Assembly (NCBI RefSeq): GCF_004363245.1
Contig: NZ_SNYV01000002.1
Location: 1 to 64,000, forward strand
Reading direction: 5' to 3'
DNA length: 64,000 nt
DNA from: Sphingobacterium yanglingense
Lineage (GTDB): Bacteria; Bacteroidota; Bacteroidia; Sphingobacteriales; Sphingobacteriaceae
In this document: positions 54,246 through 63,568 of the stretch, in pieces
How positions within the stretch are numbered: the stretch's first letter is position 1
Layout of the letters: each line of letters opens with the position of its first letter
Position numbers and translations under genes: made by a program
Notes under the pieces: model-generated
The model's database searches: none
What the model saw: the letters and a program-made list of their open reading frames with translations, nothing else
Told to the model about the DNA's origin: nothing

Positions 54246-56547
54246 AATCAGGTCAATAATCGCATTTACACTATTTATTACAGTTCTATTTTCCTGTAGT
54301 TCGACCAAGTATATTGCCGAGGGAGAAAAACTATATACGGGAGGAGAGGTCGAACTCAAATTAGACACCGCTATTAACCCGCAACGGAAGCTCGCTTTTG
54401 AAGAGAATCTCGGGTCTTTACTTATGCCCAAACCCAATAAAAAAGCATTGGGAGTACCTTGGAAACTGCTATTCTGGAATATGGGCGGAGGCTATGATAC
54501 TAGTAAGAACCTTGTTCGAAAGTTTCTTAAGAAACAAGGTGAAGCCCCTGTATTATTAAGTGACGTAAACCGAGAATACAACGAAAACCTTCTACGCAAC
54601 CGCATGGAAAACATTGGTTTTTTCAATGCTACGGTAAGTTCAGATACTATCATAAAGGGAAAATACGCTAGTGTCCTTTACACTGCAGTACCTAGAAAGA
54701 TATACCGCATCAACTCACTAAGCTACAGCATCGACTCTACGTCCCATATTGGTAAAGACATCCTCTCTGTAAAGGACGAATCTCTTCTTAAAGTAGGTTC
54801 AAACTATAGTCTTGACGTTATTATCAGTGAGCGGGAACGGATCGACAATGTATTAAAAAACAAAGGCTATTATTATTTCAATCCAGACAACATTCTCGTC
54901 GAAGTCGATAGTACCATAGGCAATCATAAGGTAAACATGTACACAACGATAAAGCCCGAAACGACCAAACAGGCCAAAGAACCTCAACGTATAGGCAATA
55001 TCTACGTATATCCCAATTATACCTTAGGATCGCAGGGCTACACCCGCAGAAATTCGCGTAATATGGAACTGTACAACAAAAACATACACTTCATAGATCC
55101 GCAGAATACTTTCCGAAAGAAAGTATTAGCCAATCACATTTTCTTTGAAAAGGGCGAATTATACAACAGATATGACCACAATCAGACCATCAATCATTTG
55201 GTAAACCTGAATACATTCAAATTTGTTAAAAACAACTTTGAAAACAGTCCAGATTCTGCCAATACCCTTGATGTATACTATTACCTCACACCGCTTCCAA
55301 AACGATCTTTACGCTTTGAAATCTTAGCCAAGACCGCTACTGTATACAATGGGTCTGAAGCAAACGTGACCTGGTCACTACGCAACGCTTTCAAAGGGGC
55401 AGAAACTGTGACACTCAATGTATTTGGAGGATATGAAACACAGACCGGAGGAAAAGTCAATCTTAACTCCGCTTACTACAGATACGGTGCCGAGTTGGGG
55501 ATCACTTGGCCTCGACTATTATCTCCCTATAAATGGGCTCCTTCGAAACGTTTTATTCCCAAAACCTATCTCAAAGTAGGATACGAATTTTTGAATAGAC
55601 GAACCGCCTATGTCCTTAACTCTTCTACCTTAAGCTATGGTTATATGTGGAAGGAAAACGATCAAAAGCAACATGATCTTACTTTAGCTGAAATCATCTA
55701 CGTACAACCTCGTAATATATCAGCAGATTATCAGGCGCAGATGGATACAGTTCCCACATTAAAACGTATAGTTGACCCGCAATTTTCGTTCGGACCAAAC
55801 TACAATTATACCTTTACCAATTCGATGGATCAGAGTCTCAAACATACCTTCTATTTTAAAGGCGGTATCAATCTGTCTGGAAACGTACTAGGTTTAATTC
55901 AGGGGGCGAGTTACAAAAATGACGAGACACGCACATTATTTGGAACGGTTTACAGTCAGTTTGTCCGTGTAGAAGGAGACTTCAGGCATTATATGAAACT
56001 AGGAAAAAATTCCCAGCTGGCATCTCGACTTATGATAGGAACCAGCTACTCCTATGGCAACTCTTACTCTCTTCCCTACCTCAAACAATATTATAGTGGC
56101 GGTCCAAACGGACTACGGGCCTTCCGGGCTAGAGCAGTTGGTCCTGGTTCATCAGCACCAGAAAACATAGGAGCCAACAACTTCTTTGCTGACCAAACCG
56201 GAGATTACAAACTAGAATTGAACACGGAATACCGGTCCAAACTTGCTGGCTTTGTTCACTGGGCTGCTTTCGTAGATGCCGGGAATGTGTGGTTGCAAAG
56301 ACCTGACAGTAATAAACCTGGAGGACAACTATCTAAAGATTTTATAACCGAACTCGCTGTTGGTGGTGGAGCAGGCCTCCGATTTGATTTTGATTTCCTC
56401 ATTATACGTACAGATTTTGCTATGCCATTTAGAATCCCTTATCTTCCTAAAGGAGACCGTTGGGTATTTAAAGATATCGATCTAAAGAGTTCTAAATGGA
56501 GACGAGAAAACTTGATATTCAACCTGGCGATAGGCTATCCTTTTTAG
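54235..56547 (+). CDS. tamL: TamL, lipoprotein TamA/BamA-family outer-membrane protein
   Basis: 770 residues from ATG 54235. An in-frame start at 54175 lies within tamB and would hide the lipobox, so it is rejected. The signal peptide (MKNRIRSIIAFTLFITVLFSC) has its lipobox cysteine at about 20. POTRA-like repeats cover about 100-370 and a 16-strand Omp85 barrel ends with NLIFNLAIGYPF. The TamA partner of Bacteroidota is a lipoprotein, called TamL, as here. The start lies 4 bases after an exceptional purine run (GAGGAGGAAAGGAGA) inside the tamB end, a strong Shine-Dalgarno in a phylum that seldom uses them. A terminator follows at 56558-56579. Confidence 0.88.
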   Translation: MKNRIRSIIAFTLFITVLFSCSSTKYIAEGEKLYTGGEVELKLDTAINPQRKLAFEENLGSLLMPKPNKKALGVPWKLLFWNMGGGYDTSKNLVRKFLKKQGEAPVLLSDVNREYNENLLRNRMENIGFFNATVSSDTIIKGKYASVLYTAVPRKIYRINSLSYSIDSTSHIGKDILSVKDESLLKVGSNYSLDVIISERERIDNVLKNKGYYYFNPDNILVEVDSTIGNHKVNMYTTIKPETTKQAKEPQRIGNIYVYPNYTLGSQGYTRRNSRNMELYNKNIHFIDPQNTFRKKVLANHIFFEKGELYNRYDHNQTINHLVNLNTFKFVKNNFENSPDSANTLDVYYYLTPLPKRSLRFEILAKTATVYNGSEANVTWSLRNAFKGAETVTLNVFGGYETQTGGKVNLNSAYYRYGAELGITWPRLLSPYKWAPSKRFIPKTYLKVGYEFLNRRTAYVLNSSTLSYGYMWKENDQKQHDLTLAEIIYVQPRNISADYQAQMDTVPTLKRIVDPQFSFGPNYNYTFTNSMDQSLKHTFYFKGGINLSGNVLGLIQGASYKNDETRTLFGTVYSQFVRVEGDFRHYMKLGKNSQLASRLMIGTSYSYGNSYSLPYLKQYYSGGPNGLRAFRARAVGPGSSAPENIGANNFFADQTGDYKLELNTEYRSKLAGFVHWAAFVDAGNVWLQRPDSNKPGGQLSKDFITELAVGGGAGLRFDFDFLIIRTDFAMPFRIPYLPKGDRWVFKDIDLKSSKWRRENLIFNLAIGYPF

Positions 56548-56557
56548 CCTACTTGCC

Positions 56558-56579
56558 AGAGCAATCTATTGCTTTTTTT
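56558..56579 (+). terminator. Short terminator after tamL
   Basis: A weak 6-base stem AGCAAT/ATTGCT with a CT loop and then seven T's, 11 bases after the tamL stop. The stem is short, so it is tentative. Confidence 0.5.
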
Positions 56580-56649
56580 GCTAGTCCGCTTTGTTAAACG
56601 AGTAATATTAAGTAGATTTAGTAATCAGATATTCTAAACTTGAAAACCG

Positions 56650-57588
56650 ATGAAAGTAACAATTATAGGGGCCGGAGCCGTAGGCGCTACTACAGCCGAT
56701 AACATTGCAAGAGCCAATTTTGCGGAAGAGGTCGTATTATTAGATATCAAAGAAGGCGTCGCCGAAGGCAAAGCGCAAGACATGATGCAGACAGCAGCAC
56801 TACTTGGCTTTGATACAAAAATTAAAGGTGTTACTAATGATTACCTACAAACAGCAGGTAGTAGTGTAGCGGTGATCACCTCAGGAATACCACGTAAGCC
56901 TGGTATGACTCGTGAAGAATTGATCGGCACAAACGCCAACATTGTTAAAACCGTTGTTGAAAACTTAGTAAAACATTCTCCGGACGTTATTATTCTAGTC
57001 GTTTCAAATCCTATGGATACCATGACCTACTTGGCACTAAAAGCGAGTGGTCTTCCTAAAAATAGAATAATCGGTATGGGGGGAGCATTAGACTCAGCCC
57101 GTTTTAAATTCCAGTTAGCAACTAAACTGAATGCCTCTCCTTCTGATTTAAATGCTATTGTCATAGGTGGGCATGGTGATACCACAATGATTCCATTGAT
57201 ACAAAAAGCAACCTGGAATAGCATCCCTGTAACACAGTTCTTGTCAGAAGAAGAACAAGCAGACATCGTCAAGAAAACGATGGTCGGTGGGGCTACATTA
57301 ACGGCGCTAATAGGTACTTCTGCCTGGTATGCTCCAGGAGCAGCGACCGCAGCCATGGTCAAAAGTATTGTGCTAAATGAAAATAAACTCTTCACTGCAT
57401 CCGTATATCTAGAAGGTGAAATGGGACAACATGACATCAACATCGGTGTACCTGTGATCATCAATAAGAATGGATGGGACAAGATTGTTCCTTTAGAACT
57501 CTCTTCCGAAGAGCAAGCTGCTTTTAAAGCAAGTGCAGAAGCGGTACGTAATATGAACGCTGTACTCAAAGACAGCAACTTTATTTAA
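56650..57588 (+). CDS. mdh: Malate dehydrogenase
   Basis: 312 residues of the LDH-like MDH group. The NAD-binding GAGAVGATTADN is at residues 7-18; substrate arginines are in GIPRKPGMTREEL (about 80-91) and the catalytic histidine in GGHGDTTMIP (about 175). It interconverts malate and oxaloacetate in the citric acid cycle. Transcribed alone with a possible -7 box TAAACTTG just upstream (one mismatch). The downstream retropepsin-like gene may be co-transcribed past a hairpin. Confidence 0.94.
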   Translation: MKVTIIGAGAVGATTADNIARANFAEEVVLLDIKEGVAEGKAQDMMQTAALLGFDTKIKGVTNDYLQTAGSSVAVITSGIPRKPGMTREELIGTNANIVKTVVENLVKHSPDVIILVVSNPMDTMTYLALKASGLPKNRIIGMGGALDSARFKFQLATKLNASPSDLNAIVIGGHGDTTMIPLIQKATWNSIPVTQFLSEEEQADIVKKTMVGGATLTALIGTSAWYAPGAATAAMVKSIVLNENKLFTASVYLEGEMGQHDINIGVPVIINKNGWDKIVPLELSSEEQAAFKASAEAVRNMNAVLKDSNFI

Positions 57589-57610
57589 TCTTGGCTTAAA
57601 TCCTTATTAC

Positions 57611-57635
57611 GTCAGCAACGCTATGCGTTGCTGAC
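57611..57635. repeat. Strong 11-bp hairpin between mdh and retropepsin-like gene
   Basis: GTCAGCAACGC / GCGTTGCTGAC, perfect 11-base arms with a 3-base loop, 22 bases after the mdh stop. No T-run follows on the plus strand, so it is an atypical terminator, a processing site or an mRNA-stabilising hairpin. Confidence 0.7.
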
Positions 57636-57648
57636 TGAAAACACATAC

Positions 57649-58104
57649 ATGCATACAATTCCCTTACGACTTCTCCAATTAGAGGAAGAAGGCTTTCATA
57701 TTATTGTTGACGTAACTGTATTCGGTATAGCTCACAAAATGGTTGTAGACACAGGTGCCAGCAAAACAGTATTTGATAAAAGCACACTACTCCAGGCCGG
57801 AATCACGGAAACAACATTCATAACATCCGAACTGTTGTCTACAGGTCTCGGGACTAACGAGATGAAAAGTGCTACCATGCAACTCTCGGAGTTTCAGATC
57901 CAGGATTGGGTCTGCGGTCCTATTGAGGTTGCTGTTCTGGACTTATCAACCATCAACTATGCCTATACACAAATGAACCTCCCCTCTATCATTGGTGTCT
58001 TAGGGGGAGATATTTTAGTAAACTATGGCGGGATAATCAACTATAAAAAACGGACACTGACCTTAAACAGTATAAAACGAAAAAAATCGCTATTAACGTT
58101 ATAA
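57649..58104 (+). CDS. Retropepsin-like aspartyl protease
   Basis: 151 residues from ATG 57649 (an earlier ATG at 57628 lies in the hairpin at 57611-57635). The active-site DTGAS (VDTGASKTVF, D about 34) and the flap region with GVLGGDIL and INYKKRTLTL are those of single-domain retropepsins, which act as homodimers. Cytoplasmic, as no signal peptide is seen. Its substrates are unknown. It follows mdh by 60 bases; co-transcription depends on whether the hairpin stops RNA polymerase. Confidence 0.75.
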   Translation: MHTIPLRLLQLEEEGFHIIVDVTVFGIAHKMVVDTGASKTVFDKSTLLQAGITETTFITSELLSTGLGTNEMKSATMQLSEFQIQDWVCGPIEVAVLDLSTINYAYTQMNLPSIIGVLGGDILVNYGGIINYKKRTLTLNSIKRKKSLLTL

Positions 58105-58155
58105 GCGCCAAGCTGGAAAATTTATTAGAATAAATTTAGCGTGTGGGGTTGACTA

Positions 58156-58572
58156 CTAACGAATAGAAATCCGTTTGACGACAGTCTCTGTACCAGAACT
58201 GACCCTTACAAAATAAAAGCCTGCAGACACCTTACCTTCTGTTTCAAACGAAAGGTTATGATTCCCCGCATCAAGAGGAGAGTTAGACAAATTCAGCACC
58301 TCATTGCCTAAGGCATCCATTAATTTAATGGATACATTATTCTGTTTTGTCAATTTGAAAGAAGTGGTGATTTGCGATGCTACTGGATTATACATCACTT
58401 TTACATTAGTAATCATTTTGTCTGTACCTTGATCCTTAGATTCTGAGCCAAACAGCTGATAACTTTCTGCATATCCTACGCTCTTCCCATGGGCATGGGT
58501 AGCATATACAGTAGCTGATAGCAGCAGTCCTGTACATATTATTTTTGCGTATTTACGGATATTTAATTTCAT
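58156..58572 (-). CDS. Tiny exported protein made mostly of a T9SS type A sorting domain
   Basis: 138 residues. The signal peptide (about 1-28) and about 25 linker residues are followed by a beta-rich domain with NVSIKLMDALGNEVLNL, LDAGNHNLSFE, SAGFYFVRVSSG and a VVKRISIR end. This is the type IX secretion C-terminal sorting domain (Por-type), which normally follows a large cargo protein. Here there is almost no cargo. Possible explanations: decayed gene, or a free sorting domain acting on the surface. A TAACTTTG -7 box at 58646-58653 supports expression. Confidence 0.75.
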   Translation of the reverse strand: MKLNIRKYAKIICTGLLLSATVYATHAHGKSVGYAESYQLFGSESKDQGTDKMITNVKVMYNPVASQITTSFKLTKQNNVSIKLMDALGNEVLNLSNSPLDAGNHNLSFETEGKVSAGFYFVRVSSGTETVVKRISIR

Positions 58573-58645
58573 TATTTAATTTAGACAACAAGCAATTGGA
58601 AATGGTTTAATCAAATCTAAATAATCTGTCCCATACTTCCTAATA

Positions 58646-58653
58646 CAAAGTTA
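58646..58653 (-). promoter_or_regulatory. -7 box of the sorting-domain protein gene
   Basis: Minus strand TAACTTTG, exact -7 sequence, about 70 bases before the ATG at 58572. No -33 match. Confidence 0.5.
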
Positions 58654-58789
58654 GTTTTTTTAGTACTAGATAGGTATCATTTTTATTTTTTTTTCAGGCT
58701 TTTAACAATTTTTAACAAGAAAATTCGTTACCTCAGTATTTTGCTCTATATTGGCACCATATTTTAATAGTAACACAGTAAGAACACCT

Positions 58790-60733
58790 ATGGGCTCAGA
58801 CCATAAACACACACTTAACCGCCTTAGTATGGGCGGATTACTCATCTCCTTAGGAATTATATTTGGAGATATCGGAACTTCTCCCCTCTACGTATTCAAA
58901 GCAATTTTCAATCAAGGAACTATCGACAAAGACTTGGTCATTGGAAGTATTTCCTGTGTTTTTTGGACCTTGACTTTGCAGACAACGATCAAGTATGTAT
59001 TAATCACCTTAAATGCCGACAATAAAGGTGAAGGAGGGATACTCTCCTTATACTCTCTAGTTCGCCGCAAAGCAAAATGGTTAATCATACCTGCTATTAT
59101 AGGAGCGTCTACCCTATTGGCCGATGGTATGATTACCCCTGCCATCACCATATCTACCGCTATTGAGGGATTAGCTATCCACAACCCTTCCTTTCCAACG
59201 GTACCAGTGGTTGTTTTGATCATTTCGCTACTATTCCTTATCCAGCGTTTCGGAACCTCCATTGTCGGTCGGGTTTTTGGGCCTCTTATGCTGGTCTGGT
59301 TCAGCACCATAGGAATATTAGGCTTATCTTATATTCATTACGCACCAGAGGTTATCAAAGCATTGAATCCTTATTACGCACTCGAAACCATCATTAATTA
59401 TCCCGATGCACTATTCATTTTAGGAGCTATTTTTCTTTGTACCACTGGAGCAGAGGCCTTATATTCTGATATGGGGCACTGTGGTAAATCGAATATTCGA
59501 GTCAGCTGGATTTTTGTAAAACTCACCTTAATCCTCAATTACTTTGGACAAGGCGCTTGGCTTATCATGCATGAGGGGTCGGTTTTAGGTGAACGTAATC
59601 CTTTTTACGCTATCATGCCCGATTGGTTTTTGATGTATGGTATTACCATCGCTACTATAGCCGCTGTTATTGCTAGTCAGGCGATGATCTCCGGATCCTA
59701 TACCTTGATTTCGGAAGCTGTACGCCTTAACATATGGCCTAAAGTGACTATTAGATACCCTAGTGATCAAAAAGGACAACTTTATGTTCCTTCCATCAAC
59801 CTTATCCTATTCCTAGGCTGTATGCTTGTAATCGCTATATTCCAAAAATCCAGCAATATGGAAGCAGCGTATGGGTTGGCGATTAATCTTACATTCCTTT
59901 CTACAACCATACTCGTAATATTCTTTATGATCCGTAAGCGGGTTAATAAAATATGGATCATTCTTTTTGCCATCGTCTACTTCACTATCGAGATTGGCTT
60001 CCTAATGGGCAATGGGGTTAAGATTGCACACGGTGGATGGTTGACCTTGATCCTTGCATTCAGTATATTCACGGTGATGTTTGCCTGGTACAATGCGCGG
60101 AAAATAAAAAATAGATATGTACGCTTTGATGATATCAAAAAGTACTTCCCTATTATATCAAAACTCAGTGAAGACAAATCAGTTCCTACCTTCGCATCAC
60201 AACTGGTCTACTTGACCAGTGCCAATAATATCGAAGAGATAGAAACAAAGATTATTTATTCACTCATTAACAAGAAACCAAAACGGGCAGATGTGTACTG
60301 GCTGGTACATGTCGATGTTATGGATACTCCACATGCCCGGGACTATACCGTCAAACAACTCATTCCAGGAAAATTAATCCGTATTGATTTCAAACTCGGC
60401 TTTAGAGAAGAACAAAAAATAAGCTTGTTATTCCGTAAAGTAGTTGAAGATATGGTCAATAAAGGTGAAGTCGATATCACGAGTCAATACGACACCTTAA
60501 AAGAACATAAAATAACGGGAGACTTTAACTTTGTTGTTCTTGAGAAAGTATTCTCTAGAACCAGCGATCTAAGTTGGGGAGATCGCATCATTATGGAAAT
60601 CTACAAAATATTAAAACACTTCAGTCTAAGCGAAGAAAAAGGATTTGGATTAGATAGTAGTTTCGTGACCTTGGAACGCGTTCCTCTAAACATCCCGAAC
60701 ACCGAAAACATTAAATTGAGAAGATTGAAATAA
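58790..60733 (+). CDS. kup: Kup/HAK-type low-affinity potassium transporter
   Basis: 647 residues from ATG 58790; an in-frame TTG at 58751 sits in promoter-like sequence. About twelve membrane spans run from about 15 to 415, with the FGDIGTSPLYV and GEGGILSLYSLVRR motifs of the family, then a cytoplasmic C-terminal domain. It imports potassium with protons. Single gene. A long composite hairpin follows. Confidence 0.9.
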   Translation: MGSDHKHTLNRLSMGGLLISLGIIFGDIGTSPLYVFKAIFNQGTIDKDLVIGSISCVFWTLTLQTTIKYVLITLNADNKGEGGILSLYSLVRRKAKWLIIPAIIGASTLLADGMITPAITISTAIEGLAIHNPSFPTVPVVVLIISLLFLIQRFGTSIVGRVFGPLMLVWFSTIGILGLSYIHYAPEVIKALNPYYALETIINYPDALFILGAIFLCTTGAEALYSDMGHCGKSNIRVSWIFVKLTLILNYFGQGAWLIMHEGSVLGERNPFYAIMPDWFLMYGITIATIAAVIASQAMISGSYTLISEAVRLNIWPKVTIRYPSDQKGQLYVPSINLILFLGCMLVIAIFQKSSNMEAAYGLAINLTFLSTTILVIFFMIRKRVNKIWIILFAIVYFTIEIGFLMGNGVKIAHGGWLTLILAFSIFTVMFAWYNARKIKNRYVRFDDIKKYFPIISKLSEDKSVPTFASQLVYLTSANNIEEIETKIIYSLINKKPKRADVYWLVHVDVMDTPHARDYTVKQLIPGKLIRIDFKLGFREEQKISLLFRKVVEDMVNKGEVDITSQYDTLKEHKITGDFNFVVLEKVFSRTSDLSWGDRIIMEIYKILKHFSLSEEKGFGLDSSFVTLERVPLNIPNTENIKLRRLK

Positions 60734-60752
60734 AAAGCAATTAATTAAAACG

Positions 60753-60817
60753 TAAAACCGTAAATAGGTAAAATTGTAAAGTAATAAACTCTTCACAATT
60801 TTACACTTTTACGGTTT
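60753..60817. terminator. Composite bidirectional terminator
   Basis: AAAACCGTAAA (60753) pairs with TTTACGGTTTT (60807-60817) and TAAAATTGT with ACAATTTTA inside, forming a two-part stem around a 17-base loop between convergent kup and the permease gene. Confidence 0.75.
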
Positions 60818-60832
60818 TCTTTTTTATGCTTC

Positions 60833-62521
60833 TTACTGAGCGTCCTTATTCAACTTAGAGTGTTTGTACCCGTACATAAAATAGATCAGGAGACCGATTG
60901 CCAACCAAATGATAAAAATAATCCAATTGCTAGCACCGAGCTCACTCATAAGGTAGAGGTTGACCAAAATACCTATAACAGGAAGCAATGAAAAATTATG
61001 CTTAAAACTCATCACACTCATTACCAACCAAGTTCCCCAAAATACAACTACCAGCGACTTGTGTATGATTACATCTTTCGTACCTAGTGTCTGCCATTCC
61101 TGAAGGCTCTCCTTTCCATAAATAAACATCAATATAGCAGTAGCAATAAGTCCAATACCCACAAGATACTTGCCATTGATATAAGGGACCTTAAATTTTG
61201 ATTTCTTCGACAGGCCTGTTTTATCCATATACAACACCCCTCCACATACTAGGATAAATGCAAAAAATGTCCCTACAGAGGTAAGATCTACAAAAAAGTC
61301 CATCTTAAAAAACAGTGCCGGTACTGCCACAACCACTCCTGTCACCAATGTAGCAAAAGAAGGTGTTTTATATTTAGGATGGATTGTAGCAAACTTCTTC
61401 CACAACAATCCGTCTCTACTCATCGTCATCCATATCCGAGGCTGTGCCAATTGAAAAACTAACAAGGCACTTGTAATAGCGATTACAGAAGTAACAGAGA
61501 TTATACCAGCCATATGATCAAACCCAACATATTGAAACACATACGCCAAAGGGTCTTTTACGTTTAAATCCGTATAATTGACCATCCCTGTCAACACCAA
61601 TGTAATCAGTACGTATAACACCGCACATATAATCAAACAATAGATCATAGCTTTCGGCAAATCCCGTTGTGGATCTTTACACTCCTCAGCTGTAGTAGAG
61701 ATCGAATCAAAACCGATAAACGCAAAGAATACCGCGGCAATACCACTCAAGACTCCTCCCATTCCATTCGGAGCGAATGGTGTCCAGTTCTCCGGTTTGA
61801 TGAAAAATGCTCCACCTATGATGACCGCTATGATTATCCCTATCTTAATCATGACCATGATATTACTGGCGCGTTGCGATTCTTTTATCCCAATGTAAAC
61901 CAGCCATGTCACCAATACCGTAATTAAACCCGCTGGCAAATCAAAAACAATTGGTAAATCGCCAATCTTTGGAGCTGTGTTATACGCTTCAAGTGCAATT
62001 TTATCTATTCCAGATAGTTTATCTGCACCAACGAGCAGCATCTTTTCGTGTGCTTCGAGTGCATATCCTGGCGCCATGGTCAGCCACTTTGGAATATAAA
62101 TACCAAATCCCTCACACATCGAAACAAAATATTGTGACCACGAGATAGCGACCACCATATTCGACACGGCATACTCCAAGACCAATGCCCATCCAATAAT
62201 CCACGCAAACAACTCCCCAAAAGCGACATAAGCATAGGTATATGCCGACCCTGAAACCGGAACCGTACTGGCAAACTGGGCATAAGACAGTGCAGTAAAC
62301 ACACAGGCGAAAGCTACAAAGACAAATAAAAGTGATACTGCTGGACCACCATTATAAGCAGCCAGTCCAATGGTACTAAAAATACCAGCACCTACAATTG
62401 CTGCAATACCTAGAGACACTAAATCCCTAACACCCAAAATTTTTGCTAGCCCTGAGCCATGGGTTTTAGAGTCGATTAGAATTTGGTCAACACTTTTCTT
62501 TCTGAAAAGTTGATTTTTCAT
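60833..62521 (-). CDS. APC-superfamily amino acid permease (cationic-type)
   Basis: 562 residues with about 14 membrane spans. The N-terminal IVGAGIFSTIGLAAYNGGPAV and ALSYAQFASTVPVSGSAYTYAYVAFGE motifs belong to the APC/CAT branch (cationic amino acid transporter-like, longer than bacterial 12-span members). Arginine, lysine or ornithine is the usual substrate in that branch; the specificity here is inferred only. It is a single-gene unit convergent with kup, with no regulator next to it. Confidence 0.85.
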   Translation of the reverse strand: MKNQLFRKKSVDQILIDSKTHGSGLAKILGVRDLVSLGIAAIVGAGIFSTIGLAAYNGGPAVSLLFVFVAFACVFTALSYAQFASTVPVSGSAYTYAYVAFGELFAWIIGWALVLEYAVSNMVVAISWSQYFVSMCEGFGIYIPKWLTMAPGYALEAHEKMLLVGADKLSGIDKIALEAYNTAPKIGDLPIVFDLPAGLITVLVTWLVYIGIKESQRASNIMVMIKIGIIIAVIIGGAFFIKPENWTPFAPNGMGGVLSGIAAVFFAFIGFDSISTTAEECKDPQRDLPKAMIYCLIICAVLYVLITLVLTGMVNYTDLNVKDPLAYVFQYVGFDHMAGIISVTSVIAITSALLVFQLAQPRIWMTMSRDGLLWKKFATIHPKYKTPSFATLVTGVVVAVPALFFKMDFFVDLTSVGTFFAFILVCGGVLYMDKTGLSKKSKFKVPYINGKYLVGIGLIATAILMFIYGKESLQEWQTLGTKDVIIHKSLVVVFWGTWLVMSVMSFKHNFSLLPVIGILVNLYLMSELGASNWIIFIIWLAIGLLIYFMYGYKHSKLNKDAQ

Positions 62522-62693
62522 ATATGTATAATTATTTCATGAGCTCGCAAGCTCGGTTTAATTTTTAATTGTCCATCCGCCAGCCGCCGAATCCAAACTG
62601 TATTCCTTTTCTTTTGTGCAGTTTCTGCCAAAAGGATATATCATATTTTAAAGTTTACAATAAGCTAAAAGCATTGGCTCACTGTACCGTACC

Positions 62694-63368
62694 TCACTCT
62701 AGCTTTTGACTTAAGTCGCTATAGATTTCAAAAAAGTCCTGCAACTGTGTCTGTTTATATTCGTCAAGCCTATTCCCCAATACTTCAATATGCGTCATAG
62801 TGGCTTCAAAATCCCATATGCGCTTACATATATTAAACAGCGCATGCGGAAGGTTCTCTATTTTAGCATAATCAAAGATATATCTAGAACTGACAAATCG
62901 GTCATAAAAAATAAAAAAACGATCGATATCAACATGTCCTAAATTTTGGAGATAGGCAGTTACCGCCTTCCTATCTACCTGATCTAGATACTCATAAAGT
63001 CTTCCCACGTTTAATAGGCTGTGTACTATCAGCTCATGATCCAACAATAGCTCTAATCCGATATGCGCCAGAAACGAGGCCCTTACCGGTAAATCAGCAA
63101 TATCATCTTCAAGAACCAACCTCAACTGATGTGTATGCTTATAAAAGAAATCTGAGCTATGGAATAAGCGGTCTATCTCTACATGTCTAAGCCACCCCTC
63201 CGTTATAGACTGCGCCTTAGGAGTACTCCTTAAGACATCACCATATTTATGGATCTGAAAAGCATATTTCTTATCCACATTCTTTAGAAGATCCGGCAAA
63301 AGCCCCCCTAGAACCCTTTCAGGCTCTATAGCATAACGCTCAAAATAGTAGTGCGATAAAAAATTCAC
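62694..63368 (-). CDS. AcpH-like acyl-carrier-protein phosphodiesterase
   Basis: 224 residues. The N-terminus MNFLSHYYFERY and the GWLRHVEIDRLFHSS motif match the acyl-carrier-protein hydrolase family (MNFLAH, G-x-LHR-x-ID-x-FTDSH), which removes phosphopantetheine from holo-ACP. Identity is partial: the HR-x-ID sequence here is RHVEID and the later TDSHP is SSDFF, so catalytic residues may differ. It is divergent from tyrS, with about 200 bases between. No signal peptide. Confidence 0.6.
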   Translation of the reverse strand: MNFLSHYYFERYAIEPERVLGGLLPDLLKNVDKKYAFQIHKYGDVLRSTPKAQSITEGWLRHVEIDRLFHSSDFFYKHTHQLRLVLEDDIADLPVRASFLAHIGLELLLDHELIVHSLLNVGRLYEYLDQVDRKAVTAYLQNLGHVDIDRFFIFYDRFVSSRYIFDYAKIENLPHALFNICKRIWDFEATMTHIEVLGNRLDEYKQTQLQDFFEIYSDLSQKLE

Positions 63369-63413
63369 GACAGGAGTATCTCTTAAATTATCGTAATATA
63401 CAGCTTAATATCT

Positions 63414-63421
63414 TATCTTTG
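63414..63421 (+). promoter_or_regulatory. -7 box of tyrS
   Basis: TATCTTTG is exact; a start near 63425 leaves a leader of about 145 bases. Two AT-rich hairpins occur in it: ATTCATAT/ATATGAAT (63459-63478) and AATATCC/GGATATT (63516-63536). No T-box GGUGG element was found. Confidence 0.5.
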
Positions 63422-63568
63422 CAATCTTATAATAAAAAAGTTAAACCGAGTGAAATGAATTCATATATATCATATGAATCGAAAACGCTCCTAATAAATA
63501 ATCATATCATTATGAAATATCCAAAACAGGATATTCCATAAGAAAAATGAAAATCAAACACAACACTT

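Noticed and set aside
63425..63568. T-box riboswitch before tyrS
   Set aside because: No AGGGTGG-type T-box and no specifier-like stem was found.
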